Positions 21,490-32,262 of a DNA stretch of 64,000 nucleotides are shown piece after piece. Every line of letters starts with the position of its first letter. The first letter of the stretch is position 1. The notes beneath the pieces were generated by a model that saw only the letters and a program-made list of their open reading frames with translations, ran no database searches and was not told the DNA's origin. Origin of the DNA: Varroa destructor (lineage: Eukaryota > Arthropoda > Arachnida > Mesostigmata > Varroidae). A program made the translations under genes and the position numbers. The DNA is taken from assembly GCF_002443255.2 (NCBI RefSeq), contig NW_019211457.1, positions 525,303 through 589,302 on the forward strand. The letters are read 5' to 3'.

Positions 21490-22945
21490 CACACAATTGC
21501 TTGCCTATATCGTCAAGGGCAAACAACTTTTCCTTTCAATTGGAATTCCGTTTTTCTTCATTATATACTTGTGTTTTACAAAGCTATAAGCTCAGTTTTA
21601 CCCCCAAATGTAACTTCGTTAATCAGAAATTGCTACACCCAGAAAATGGGCAAGTATAAACTTATTTTTCACGAGTGCACATCAACTTTACAAGTAGCCT
21701 GTATAGATAACTTTGGAATTCATTAAACGGTCTGGTCAGGTGTGCTTTTAGAGAGCTGATTGCGCGTGGGAATAACTCTCATCGTAAAACATTTTTTTCT
21801 AACTAACTCAAATTTCACGTCGTAGCTGCATAAGGAGCCTCTGCTGAAATCGTCTAACGCGGCATCGGGCGCAGAAGCTGGCTAATTTTCTCCTGAATAA
21901 AATAAGTTCATGTCTTTAGCTAATTCCCTTAATCACCGCTACCTTACAGTCTACGGTCAGTGTTCGAAGCGACACTTAACTTGCTAGGTTAACTTGCAAC
22001 ATGATCCGACTTAGCCCAATTTCGGTTAACAACATAAATATTATGCTTAGAAGAAACTTAAATTTTATCCTATGATAATAGACATGCAGACGCAGCAGTG
22101 TTTACAGACCAGCCGATAAATAATAGGATCTGAATTTATCTCTGCGAAATGTACATTTAAATAATTAGGGTGCTGGGCGCTGATGCAGGAGACGTGATAT
22201 ACCGTCATTACAAGCATTACATTAATGAAGTGGGTGTGACTTTTTTTTAGAGGTCGGCGAAAATCTAGGGGTCAAATATTACAGAAGCGAACAGGAGCTG
22301 GAGAAGAAGAATAGATATATAGTGGTATCCACGATATAATAATGACGCCATGGATTCAAAAAGTTATATTGGATATTTAAAAAGATATATTGTGACATAT
22401 TTAGTTCAGGCGGTCCCAAGAGTGCTTACGTATAGCATTCGTTCTAAATGTTGTCAGTGTAGGATTCGGCTCAAAGTATTTGTTTTTGTTATCAAGCGCT
22501 CCTTAACGGCCTATTGTAAAACTATTGTTAAAACCTTTCATCAAAAGCGTCTTTCTCGTTAGTTAGCGTATACATGCATTCTACGTCCTCCTTGACGTCT
22601 ATATTTTATTTGTTTTATATACGTGACTCCCGCGACCCGTAGGCAACTGGGTTAGTAGATACGCTAACGACCCGTGCTCACACCCGTATCACTCATTTAA
22701 TATCAAAACTAGGGATTTCATCCAAAATCCGAGTTGTACACTCTGGATTGAAATCCACCGTTACGACCATTTCTCTACAATTCTTTCGTACATGCCTTGA
22801 TGTGGTCAGGTTTACTTATCGTTTGTACAACTTGGTAGCTTTAAGGTCTTACGACATTCATCGTGCTAGGGACTGCGCGGGAACCCTGACTGCGGTGCGG
22901 CTTTCCCTTGAGATGCTGAAGAAACCCGTGCTTCTTATGCGTCGA
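21490..22945. other. non-coding stretch, nothing recognised
   Basis: AT-rich DNA. The frames at 21460-21726 and 22350-22562 have no supporting features. Confidence 0.4.
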
Positions 22946-22970
22946 CTCTTTAATAGTTGTCCTTTTGCAG

Positions 22971-23097
22971 ATTGGGGCGGCGTATAGCATGATGCTATCC
23001 ATTACGGGTGCAAAAAGGCAGGGTGCGTTGTCTAAGGCCTTCTTGGTCTGCAGGAGCAGGCGTCGACAAGCAAACATATCGGAAAGCATCTACATAG
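22971..23097 (+). CDS. candidate internal coding exon, product unrecognised
   Basis: This is the best exon-like block in the window. A good acceptor (TTAATAGTTGTCCTTTTGCAG, AG at 22969-22970) and a good donor (CATAG then GTAAGAGAG, GT at 23098) bracket 127 bases. The frame beginning ATT GGG GCG is open throughout and continues open on both sides. It would encode IGAAYSMMLSITGAKRQGAL, then SKAFLVCRSRRRQANISESI, ending YI plus one base of a split codon. Composition is protein-like: one hydrophobic patch, a basic RSRRRQ cluster, then an acidic/Ser tail. The intron side begins with a GA-rich run. I recognise no family, and no neighbouring exon was assigned. Overlapping + and - frames extend past the splice sites. 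Confidence 0.33.
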
Positions 23098-24317
23098 GTA
23101 AGAGAGAGAGAAATGCTTGCATCGCCTTGTGCAATGTATCTTGTGGAGAAGCTAATGAGGAACATCGCGCCTTGGAAAACCTCTTAACGACAAGAAATAA
23201 CCTATACCGTGCCCTAGATACAGTACAAGTTATATTATTATTAGTGTTATTACGGTATTCCAAGAATCTGGAGATATGCCACCATCAAGGAATAATGGCG
23301 TCCGGCGACGCTCGATCGCGGTCTATCGTCGAAAAATAATATCGCTGATATTAAATTGTCATACTAACTGGCCAGTTCACCCTGATCCAACTTTGTTGAA
23401 CAATTTGTCGCAAATTGCCATGTCTAAATAGACAGTTAAACATTTGATGGGAATATTGGAGCATTTCCTCGTATGGTTGCTCACAGACCCAACTTAATCA
23501 GTTTAGCCTAATTTTTCCTGACAGTAGTAGGTCGTTGAAATTGGCCGTCGTCAGAGCTTCACTTTAGCACCCACTCTATCAATAATTATGTTATTATCAT
23601 AGTCTTCAGATTAACAGATTTTGGAAATAATCAGTTCAGTGCTGACAGCGTAGGTCTTTTGTCGTGGACAGCGCGATCAGACGAATTTTGGCACAAATTT
23701 TTCGCGCCAGGGATCAGTTGAGGTGGGCATTACTAAAATATCTTTAATATATTGAAGTGCACAATGAGGTTGGATTAACCGATGATTCGTTTGAAGTGTT
23801 CATTATGCTTGGCCTCATATTGTAGTTAGTCATTGGCCACGCGCCAAACCGGTCGTAATTAGCGATCAACGGCACGAACATACGTGATGAACCCCGTGAG
23901 TGTGTGCAGATCCACTCAATTCAATTATATTCGATTAGAATAAAGTGGAAAACCACGAAAAAACAATTTGCAAAAACAAATCAACGTCCAGTTTAACGTA
24001 GGATACAAGTCGTAGCACCGCAGTTCTCAAATTGTAACCTCGCATCGATTTTGGCCCACCGTCATATCCGTCCAGGCGAAGTTTATAAGCCGCAAAGACC
24101 CAAAGAATTGGCGACACACTTTACGCGAACCGTTATTAACGGCCTGTGGGTAGACCACAGCTTCGTCGGTCAATCGGGAAGGCTACCTTCATTTCAACCT
24201 AATTCGTTTCTTGGCATGACCTAGAAATTCAGGCTAGTGTCGATCTCGAATTAAGGATAAGAAGAAAGAAACGGGACAATATATACGTATCGAGGAAGTT
24301 ACTTTTACAAAAAATGC
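23098..24317. other. non-coding stretch, nothing recognised
   Basis: No repeat copy or supported frame was found. A 7-base-pair hairpin or two are within chance. Confidence 0.4.
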
Positions 24318-24326
24318 TTGCATGGG

Positions 24327-24662
24327 ATGGCTTTAGTTTGTTTAGCTGGACTTGATGGACCTATACCGTTTATGTATCATGACGCGAACAGGACTGACCG
24401 TCGTAGTTTTTTGTGGTATACTGTATACAATAATGTGCATATACGATCGGCTCAATTCCAATGTGATTTCAGCCATATAAGTCGGGAGGACGACAATGTG
24501 ACTGTAGTACAAATTATAGTATGGGTGCATCTAGCCGTATGCAGGAATAATGGTCAATTGAACACTGCACAAATAAAGTTACTTGTGCAGGGTTGTCTAT
24601 GTGCGCCTGGTACCATTAATATAACTATTATTATTGAGCGGCCAATTAATAGTTTCGATTAA
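24327..24662 (+). CDS. unrecognised open frame of 111 codons
   Basis: From ATG GCT TTA at 24327 the frame stays open to TAA at 24660. The start MALVCLAGLDGPIPF is mildly hydrophobic and signal-like. The middle is acidic/Asn-rich (SREDDNVTV), and there are four Cys spread over the length and two N-x-T/S sequons. Codon use is AT-biased like the surroundings. There is no promoter or splice evidence, and a minus-strand frame (24342-24530) overlaps. I place little weight on it and do not assign a function. Confidence 0.18.
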   Translation: MALVCLAGLDGPIPFMYHDANRTDRRSFLWYTVYNNVHIRSAQFQCDFSHISREDDNVTVVQIIVWVHLAVCRNNGQLNTAQIKLLVQGCLCAPGTINITIIIERPINSFD

Positions 24663-24664
24663 AA

Positions 24665-26148
24665 AATGAATTTCTTAATAATTGCTTATCCAAATCCAAC
24701 GAAGTGTTTATTAAGGGGGTGGAAAGGTTACTTGCCCTCAAGCAGCTCGCATGTTTGTTTTTAGTTGTTCGTTATACTAATTTTATTGGAAGTACTGTAT
24801 ATGGAAAAATATATATGGCTCGGTCGGTCAGGGACGCGGGACGTAGACTTCAATCTGAAGTTGTTTGGCGAAAAGTTTTATTAACAGTAATTTAGGCCTA
24901 TATTAAACATATCCAGTGGAAAGGCCTTCAAATCCGGAAACGCTTTGAGCGTTTATTTATAGATATAAATATCTAATCATCCTACTTTGTTTTCGTACAG
25001 AATAAGATAGTCCCAGGTTAGATGAAGCTATTTGGTCACCATCCGTGTCACCGGTTACTGGGCAGCCACCTTAGTCACGAACGTCGCCTATTAGCTTAAA
25101 TTCATTCTGCATGATTGATTACCAACGGGAATCGGCTACGTTCGACAAATCAGTTTGCTCGTCTACAAAGAGCAACCCTACAAAGATCGTTATGTGGTAA
25201 CGTGCTAGGTCTCTGTTCGTTTTTGAAGCTAGCCTGCGGCTCAGATTGAATTTTTTCCGGCCTACTGCACAATTCATTTCTTTACCCCAGAAGCAGTAAG
25301 AGGACATCATTCTTTTTTACGCTGATGCCTGACAGACGCGTTGCCTTATGTTGTGCAGTAACGATTTTTTTCTTGCGCTCTATACCGCCGCTATACGAAA
25401 CTAAATTGTGCCGAATAAATTCACAGTTGCAATACTTATTGCTTTATTGTGCCGTACACACCTGAGGCCGCTAAGCTGATTTTAAAAACGGTCAGCCGGA
25501 AAACGTTTGCTTGCGACCTGTTTCTGAACGTGACCAAACGTCTCCCGCATATATCGTACTATTAGTTGAGGCTAGTATAGAGTGAAGCTCACAAAGAAAA
25601 ATCGTTTTCGCGGTTGCGAAAGCTGACAGAAGCACGTGTAAACTTTTTGAGCCGTCAAAGCACTAAAAAGAATTAGAATTCAACAAACTTTTTCGGCTGT
25701 TTATCCCACTATAGCGGAAGTCAAGTTGGAAATACGTATCTACTTGCACTAATCCTACTGTGTGAGTTGATGCCCTAATGGAAATTGCAGTAGCGCTCTA
25801 AATTTTACTCAAAAATCCAGCCACTTCCTATGAGCGAAAACAGTGTTCAACAGGACACACGTTCATGATCTGGAAACGAACGGATCCGAAGGAATGAAAT
25901 GATAATAAGTATTTCGTCCCTTCCCCTATAAAGAACTATTTCACAAACATACATTTGCGCTTCAGGCTGTCCTTTGCTACTTAAATCTACTACCTCCCTT
26001 AACGCCGTATTGTTCTAGAACGAACTTAAGGTATCACAAGGCTTCTGTACTTGCTACGTTGTAACGAAACCGTAACAATATCTCACGACTGCATCAAGTG
26101 CTCTTTTACGGCTGTGAGCACAGGCCACAGGGATGCGGCGAGTACCAT
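24665..26148. other. non-coding stretch; one weak promoter look-alike
   Basis: CCCTATAAAGAAC at about 25924-25936 is followed about 30 bases later by GCTTCAGGCTG, a TATA/initiator-like pair, but no long frame follows. Frames at 24704-24895 (+) and 25119-25310 (-) are unsupported. Confidence 0.3.
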
Positions 26149-26150
26149 TT

Positions 26151-26180
26151 CCCCCCTCTCCCTCTCCCTCTCTCTCTCTC
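26151..26180. repeat. CCCTCT/CT pyrimidine microsatellite
   Basis: CCCCCCTCTCCCTCTCCC, then CTCTCTCTCTCTC, is a 30-base pure pyrimidine tract read directly. It could support triplex (H-DNA) structure and sits about 110 bases upstream of a strong acceptor-like site. Confidence 0.9.
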
Positions 26181-26292
26181 ATCCTGCTAGCCTCTTTGTT
26201 TGAAATCCGAACATATCCCCAGTTGGACTTGTGTCTGCCTGCTGTTCGTCGGCTGTACCTTTACTCTATTCACTATTTTCTTTTCCTAACAG

Positions 26293-26541
26293 CGCCCGCC
26301 TCCCACCGTTCCGTTCTGGTACTCCAAGGAGCGTACGTGGCCCTGCGAATGCCCTTCGTTTTGGCAAGTTGACTTACTGGCTGGCGGCACTCCGGGCATA
26401 ATTAATTACCACACATTTGCATTCGTAGATGTCTGTTCCCTTTTGTCTCGTTCCATCACACTCGTTTTTCTTCTTCTTCACTCTCTTCTCACTCCTGCCT
26501 ACACCTCACTGCATCCCACTCCAAACCCTCCCTCGCCTTAG
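26293..26541 (+). CDS. candidate terminal exon (82 codons), product unrecognised
   Basis: A strong acceptor (CACTATTTTCTTTTCCTAACAG, AG at 26291-26292, with a branch-point-like CTAAC) is followed by a frame CGC CCG CCT open for 82 codons to TAG at 26539-26541. The predicted peptide starts RPPPTVPFWYSKERTWPCEC, continues PSFWQVDLLAGGTPGI, has a hydrophobic stretch (LVFLLLHSLL) and ends Pro-rich (PTPNPPSP). It has no ATG of its own, so it would only be coding if spliced. Another frame on the same strand (26133-26372) runs through the acceptor. Local G+C is raised. No family recognised. Confidence 0.2.
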   Translation, partial: RPPPTVPFWYSKERTWPCECPSFWQVDLLAGGTPGIINYHTFAFVDVCSLLSRSITLVFLLLHSLLTPAYTSLHPTPNPPSP

Positions 26542-27984
26542 TTCTTTCTTTAACGTGCGCGGGAGCATTTTTTTTAACGAGACCGCTTCGGCGCTTCCGG
26601 CCGAATAAAAACACCGCAAAATGGCACCGCAGAGAAAAGTACAGGGATAATGTGAGAGACTGGGAATGTGCGGGAAAAAAAGAAATCACGAAACTTGTTT
26701 GGCCCCTGGAGCTTTACGGCTGGCTTGGTACCTCTTTGCCGACTTCCGTCTGGAGCGCCACTGGTGCTGCATTATTCAAATCCACGTGTTATTAGCGTGA
26801 GACTGACGAGAGCACTTACCCTGATAATAGTTGTACAGGCTACTCTGACTTACCGGCGATTGCGTAGAGAGGCAAGTTGACGTGGTACCTACAACCGGAT
26901 CAGGCTTTCGGCGAAGACTGGTGAGGCCGTGTCGAGGACAGAACAAAGCAGAGCAGATTGCAACAAGTAGAATGTGCGACTGTCCATATGGTTATCTGCT
27001 GGATGGTGCCTCACTAGCTAAGCTCCACGACCTCAACATGACGATCACATGGGATTATAGTTAGCACAAGTTAGATAGTAGGAAGCACAATGCAAAAATC
27101 CTCACAAGAGTGGACTCCGCCGGGCTATGGTAAACTGCTCGGTATACAATAGATGTCTGTAACCGCTAGCTTTGCTCACTTCCTGTTAATCGGCTCAACT
27201 CGAACAAAAAACTAACAGGTATTATGAGCGTGCTAGCGTAGCACGTATTTGAACACATCAGTGCTCGCCGTTCTTATGTTTTCCAGCTGTTTGCTGCTTG
27301 AATATGATTCACTGTAGGTTTGCCTTTCTACGGGGTGCCTAATCGAACTGGTTTTCGTGCTTACTATTGCAGTAGAACGAAGCAGAATATGCTCATGTCT
27401 CACCATAGTTATCGACCAGTGTGACAAGTACGCGTCTACATGAGCGACCTTTCGTAGCACCTCAGCCTATTTATAAATCATGACGATTACGAACTTATCA
27501 GCGGATGGGTTCAGAACGGGAGTAACTTGACGCGGAACAATAAATTTAGTAAAAACAAATGTGTTTTCCCAGCATCCAAGTTTGTCCACTTTGTCACTTA
27601 ATCACTTATCTTTTTCTCACTTATTAACAAACACCATCGTAGATAGCCGGGTATTTCAGATTATCTCGCCGTTGAAATAGCGGCGTAAATGACACCTGAA
27701 TATGTGTTAGCACGCTATTGGCGACCTTCACAACGGAAGCGGCAAACCTATCCCCACTTGCCGATTCCCCTTAAAGTTTTCTTTGTATCATTTTTTTATT
27801 GCTTACTAAGTTTGCTTGTTCAAAAGCGCCGTGCCGCCCAAAACTTTCCGGATGATTGAAACTAACACTGAGCCTTTAGAGCCCTTTCAAACGTCTCAGG
27901 ATGCGGCGAACGAATTAGCAGAATCAATCAATACTCAACACGTCTACAACATATTAGGCAATCTGGCATAATACAGCATTTGTC
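26542..27984. other. GC-richer non-coding stretch with donor-like sites on the minus strand
   Basis: On the minus strand CAGG/GTAAGTG (about 26812-26822) and CCG/GTAAGTC (about 26845-26855) are good donor matches, but no acceptor or open frame pairs with them convincingly. Frames of 60-75 codons on both strands overlap. A 7-bp hairpin (CGTGCTA/TAGCACG) lies at 27228-27245. Confidence 0.25.
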
Positions 27985-28518
27985 ATGTCTACAACTTCTA
28001 GTTCCTCTCCGTCCCATCTGGCACAGTTGGCCCTCAAAACTTTTCCACTCTACTTTATCAAAAATCTCGAATTATTTGTCGCTTTCTTTTTCTGTCCAAT
28101 CAACTTTCTCACGCAACTTCTCAGCACTTCCAAGCAGCTAAGCAATAAGACTGTAAACCCAACTTCTGGTCCCGTTAGCTCCTGGTTAACCGCCTGCCTA
28201 AACCCTGTCTTTCGACTTCAGCGCAACCCGGCATACAGCCGACTCTGGTTATCGTTACGCTCACGCCCGTACTGTCGTCGTTGGTGGAGGAGAGATATCC
28301 ACCACAGGTGGCGCTGCGAACGTCCTAAGGCGAGGGGTGTACTCGTTTGTCGACGGAGACACGAGCCCCCAATGGACAACGATTCGGCATTGAGGGTGCT
28401 GAAAGTCGGGGGACGCAGTTTGCACAAAGTCGATGCGGTTTCATTTGGTCAAACTTTATTTGCAGTTGTTCAAGTTAGTCGTGTGTCACCTGCACTGAAC
28501 ATGCGTGGAACTTGTTAA
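27985..28518 (+). CDS. longest open frame in the window (177 codons), doubtful
   Basis: ATG TCT ACA at 27985 opens 177 codons to TAA. The N-terminal part begins MSTTSSSSPSHLAQL and has a hydrophobic stretch (about residues 23-45, including FVAFFFCPINFL). The second half is unusually rich in Arg/Trp/His (CRRWWRRDIHHRWRCERP), which is atypical of folded proteins and suggests a GC-rich shadow frame. An antisense frame (28218-28427) covers the same part. G+C is near 50% across 28100-28500, which lengthens chance frames. No domain, promoter or splice evidence. Confidence 0.2.
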   Translation: MSTTSSSSPSHLAQLALKTFPLYFIKNLELFVAFFFCPINFLTQLLSTSKQLSNKTVNPTSGPVSSWLTACLNPVFRLQRNPAYSRLWLSLRSRPYCRRWWRRDIHHRWRCERPKARGVLVCRRRHEPPMDNDSALRVLKVGGRSLHKVDAVSFGQTLFAVVQVSRVSPALNMRGTC

Positions 28519-28871
28519 ACTTTCTGGTTCGGTGGGGGGAACTGAAATGTGGTCCCACAGCTCCGACGGGGTCGAAAAAAACGTTTTGAATGTCAATGTC
28601 TGTCATAAATATTTTGTTTCTCGTTACCGCACTAGTCAAGCATTGATTAGGATAGAAGACCCCCAGCATGAACTAAAACGTGATTGACTCTAGATCACTT
28701 CGGTTCGTCCTCAGATTTAATAAGGAAACATCTAATCAGAACGGCAATGATGATTTCTAGCGTAATAGAAACTCGGTAAGAAGTGGGAATATGGTGTTTC
28801 TGTACAACTATAATAGGTTTATATGGTGAACAGACGACCAGGAATGGACATAGGTAAAAAGCTGGGTCGTT

Positions 28872-28968
28872 TGAATTTGTTTTACGGGTTGCTTACACTA
28901 CGAGGTTTTGCACCGTTAGGTTACACAACGTTCGAGCTCAGTCATAGACACACTTCGCTTCGTGACGC
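28872..28968 (+). mobile_element. tRNA-derived SINE copy 3 (diverged)
   Basis: The anticodon-arm-like segment (CTTACACTACGAGG ... GGTTACACA), a B-box (CGTTCGAGCTCAG at about 28929-28941) and the tail TCATAGACACACTTCGCTTC are in the same order and spacing as the other copies. A 66-codon frame beginning at its 3' edge (28962-29162) is probably incidental. Confidence 0.5.
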
Positions 28969-28969
28969 C

Positions 28970-29942
28970 TAGCGATGATACCGAACATAAAAACTCGAAA
29001 CGCAGAGGCTTCACAAAAAAAACTAATCTTCACGTAGTTTACTTATCTAGAAATGATCATTGTCAGACAATTGCTTTCTCAAAAATCAATTGCGAACCCC
29101 ATCTAGAAGACTTGCCGCTAAACTTACTATTGATTCTAGCTAAAGCTAAGGAAGAGAACTAAGGGTGAAGTACCATACGATAAGATGACTATTACAGAAA
29201 TACAATTATTACCGTGAGTTCTATTCTCGTTTCTGTTCTTGTTCAGGTAGTTATTAAAACAACAAGTAACTAAAACAAAAGAACTATCTTATTTCTTGTA
29301 AATAGTAAAAGAAGATTGAGAAGAGATTGTATAAGCTGTAATGTAACCCTGCGACAATATTAGTTAGCTATGCAACCCGTTTGTATTGGCCGTTGCAAAC
29401 TATCAGCTGTCACTTGATAAATTCGAAAATGATGATTCAGTGATCTGAATAGCTGTTACAGGTTTAATGCATAACCTAATTGGTGCTCGTTACTTATGTC
29501 AATTCAAATCCTTTGAACCGATCGGCAACTAGTACATAATAATCATTATGTTTATGCCGGATCATGTCGTTGACACCGATGAAAAAAACCCTATATCTTG
29601 TTAAATTGCAGTCGGTACTATAGTCATCCAGAGCCTTGTCGATTTCCATAGGCAAGGACCTGCGCCTATTGCATTTGATTTCTGGAGTCGAACTTTTGTT
29701 TCAGTATAGGTACAGCGACGGAACGGGCGTAGTAATAGCTCTCAAGTCGGAGGTGACACGCGAAGTAGAAATGGCGGGTCAGGCGCAAATTAAATACGTT
29801 TAACGCAATGGGCGACTATGCTGAATAACAAAGACATTGGCGAGCGGACGCCGAGAGCGACTGGATCGTTCGTGGATCCACGTACCGATAGCGGCGATTC
29901 TACGAGTGGAAATCGTCTCGAACTTACCTCAAATTCGATAAA
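28970..29942. other. non-coding stretch, nothing recognised
   Basis: AT-rich left half and a somewhat GC-richer right half (29700-29900). No supported frames, splice pairs or repeat copies. Confidence 0.4.
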
Positions 29943-29943
29943 A

Positions 29944-29979
29944 TGCCCCCGTCTGCACATTGATGTGCAGACGGGGGCA
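29944..29979. repeat. perfect 17-bp-arm GC-rich palindrome
   Basis: Arm 29944-29960 (TGCCCCCGTCTGCACAT) and arm 29963-29979 are exact reverse complements separated by TG. Outside them ATAAAA and TTTTAT can also pair if four bases (GAGA) bulge out. The GC-rich stem contrasts with the AT-rich surroundings and would form a very stable hairpin. Confidence 0.97.
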
Positions 29980-30100
29980 GAGATTTTATAAGAATTGCCA
30001 GTACAGCTTAGATACCGAGACTACAAAAAACTTGCCCATACACAGGAGTGGCAAAATACCTATTATTTAAATTTGCATAAATGAATAAGGATGAGCAGCT

Positions 30101-30121
30101 GTATGTATGTATGTATGTATG

Positions 30122-30151
<30 letters not shown>
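30101..30151. repeat. (GTAT)n microsatellite, about 12.5 units
   Basis: A perfect GTAT tetranucleotide run of about 51 bases read directly, likely length-polymorphic. Confidence 0.97.
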
Positions 30152-30153
<2 letters not shown>

Positions 30154-30940
30154 ACCATTTATTCACCAGATTGGTATTTCACCTATTCCGCGAGTAGAAT
30201 CGATGCTGATATCAGTGAAAGGAATTTGGAGCTAGACGATGAGAACAAATGAGGATATGGAAGTTCGCAAACTTCTCGGTTGGTCTCCACTCTTCTAGCC
30301 GCGGCTCTGTTTGTACGGATATTATACACAGTTATCCCATTGTGATCAGTAGCATCTCATACATTACGGATGAGCATCCAAGAAGAAGCGGTGAGTCGTG
30401 GTTAAATTTGATACTTGCCTTGTATATGCACATTTGCCAGGTAGCGATAAGATCATAAACAAATAGGACATTTCTAGGACACATTGTGAATCCCTTAGGT
30501 GAAATGCAGCGTGATAGTTCCACTGTAGCTGGATCCTACAATTATGCAAAGTAACTTCTGAGCGTTTCTACATGTTTAGGCAGTAGGCCTTCCTATTGCA
30601 TTGAGTATTTCCCTCCTGGGAGTTTTTTTCGTTCATTGGGGCATGCATATAAACAACTCTTCTTTAGAAGGAAAAAAAATTACAAACCATACCATTATAT
30701 GAAGCAGGTCCACATGGCCTCTTTTACATATAATGACCGAACAGCAAGCAAGTGGGTATGGAAAGAGAAGCCTTCTTGAGTGGCATGATAACGAATTAGA
30801 TTCACATCGTTTCAGCCTGTTTTTGTGAACCCCACTAGTTGGCGAACCCACGACTGAATACTTCGTGCTTGCATATATAGGCCATAGGCATACACATCCT
30901 ATATTGCATTTGTGTCGCACAATGTTTGTATGCCATATAT
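30152..30940. other. non-coding stretch, nothing recognised
   Basis: Frames at 30249-30458 (+), 30332-30523 (-) and 30633-30920 (-) overlap on opposite strands and have no support. AAGCG/GTGAGTCG at about 30390 is an isolated donor-like site. Confidence 0.4.
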
Positions 30941-30944
30941 ATAG

Positions 30945-32069
30945 ATGGGGTCGCCGAAAAAACTACTAGCCGTTTGAATTTTTTTTTTCATACCTTAAAT
31001 CAATATTATTAAGTCACATATGTGCCATTTTGATCGATTGCCTTCTGCTATTTATTCAGTAACGTCACTGTCTATAGAAGTTCTATAGCTGCTGAGAACG
31101 ATATTACGTGTGCGATCAAGTGGTTTCTGCGTTCCTCGATTAAAACAACATTAACACTGTTAAAGGCGTTCTATAGGGACCGAGATGGTTACTATTTTGA
31201 TCATCGCTACACGGCGGAATACACTGAAATTTCTCTCCATTTCCGAGATATCTTAATTAGCTAAAAGTGCATATGAGCCAAAATGGTAGGAGGCAACTTT
31301 TTTTCCCTTTTTTTGGCCTATTCCTAGTAATGTTGTCAGTCGTGGGCGGTAGAGGTCCGAATCGATCGTTTTTACAGGTAACGGCAACTCGCAACGTACG
31401 ATCTCTTACCGAACATATAGCATCATCTTGTTTGGCGTCAAGCTAGGCTTTTGCACAGATTCTTTATTTACTCAATATTGTCGCCTGTGATACAGTTTTT
31501 GTCGACCGCTTTAAAAATGGCTTGACTTTGTTTTGTTTCTGTAATAGAATCTGGCAGATGGGAATACGATCAAGTGAATTATTTGTGTGGCATCCAAACA
31601 TGTATTTGTTTGTAAACAAAAGATTATTTTGTGGTAGACATTTAATTCTTAGTCGATACCGTGACTGCTCACGTGCCAATCTTATATAATTTCCGTAACA
31701 AGGTCGTCACCCTTCTCTATGCTTGGTCTACCACTACGAGAAGCATCTTCCACATCGAGATTTTTAGAACGAAAGCGATAGAACCATCCTCGTTCTTCAA
31801 ATAACCCTAAATAACACTATTTTTTTTTTGTGGACCGGGGCAGCATTTGTACCTGTATTGTAATCATAGTATTAAGAAGAACAGGTAATTTCCGTAGGAA
31901 CCTTGTTCGTCTTCGAAGCACTTTATTTTATGCTTGAACAGAGAATTTCCAGTAATTTTATTGCGCTTTACATTTGCTAAATCAGCTTTCAAATTAGGGT
32001 TACGACGACTCCATTGGCCTTAAAGCCAATCTAGCTAGAAAAACGGTGAGATCTTTTTCGACAAGCCAA
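30945..32069 (-). mobile_element. mariner relic 3 (minus strand), both ends visible
   Basis: The left end (30945-30985) reads GGGGTCGCCGAAAAAACTAC then AGCCGTTTGAATTTT. The right end (32031-32069) reads CTAGCTAGAAAAACGG then TCTTTTTCGACAAGCCAA. Read inward from each side these are imperfect inverted repeats (GG.TCG.CGAAAAA vs GGCTTGTCGAAAAA). TA-rich sequence flanks both ends, in keeping with TA target duplication. Transposase remains on the minus strand lie between (31464-31679). About 1.12 kb in all, slightly short for the family. Confidence 0.75.
31464..31679 (-). pseudogene. mariner transposase fragment (WVPHEL region onward)
   Basis: The minus strand reads ...NKYMFGCHTNN then SLDRIPICQILLQKQNK and KVKPFLKR. 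This matches the mariner pattern WVPHELTxxNLxDRIxICxxLL followed by KRNxxxPFLKR. GTTTGGATGCCACAC in another frame gives VWMPH, so the WVPHEL block is frameshifted. Further left (about 31033-31064) CATTTTGATCGATTGCC resembles the C-terminal coding of other mariners, but catalytic blocks could not be followed. Inactive. Confidence 0.75.
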
Positions 32070-32205
32070 TATAGTAGTTTCCTATATTAGTTTGACTTTG
32101 TAAGTCGTGTATCACTATCGAGAAATATGGAGGAAGCGGCAACAGGGCAATGAAAACAATATTAATGAAGAGCAGAAAGTAGCGACTGGTAGATGTTGAT
32201 AACAA
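32070..32205. other. spacer between mariner relic and candidate gene start
   Basis: AT-rich and otherwise featureless. Confidence 0.4.
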
Positions 32206-32222
32206 TTATTTATATATAGTAT
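32206..32222 (+). promoter_or_regulatory. candidate TATA box
   Basis: ATTTATATATAGTATAT lies about 45-55 bases upstream of the ATG at 32263. It is only suggestive because TA-rich runs are frequent here. Confidence 0.15.
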
Positions 32223-32262
32223 ATATTTCGAGTAGAGTATTACTGGTGATGCAGCAATAGGG

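Noticed and set aside
23700..23780. Fourth mariner transposase fragment (minus strand ILVMPTSTDP, near HPPYSPDL)
   Set aside because: Only a few residues match, with no second block in order on either side and no terminal sequence nearby.
26800..26860. Minus-strand gene with two donors (GTAAGTG, GTAAGTC)
   Set aside because: No acceptor or sustained open frame on the minus strand could be paired with them.
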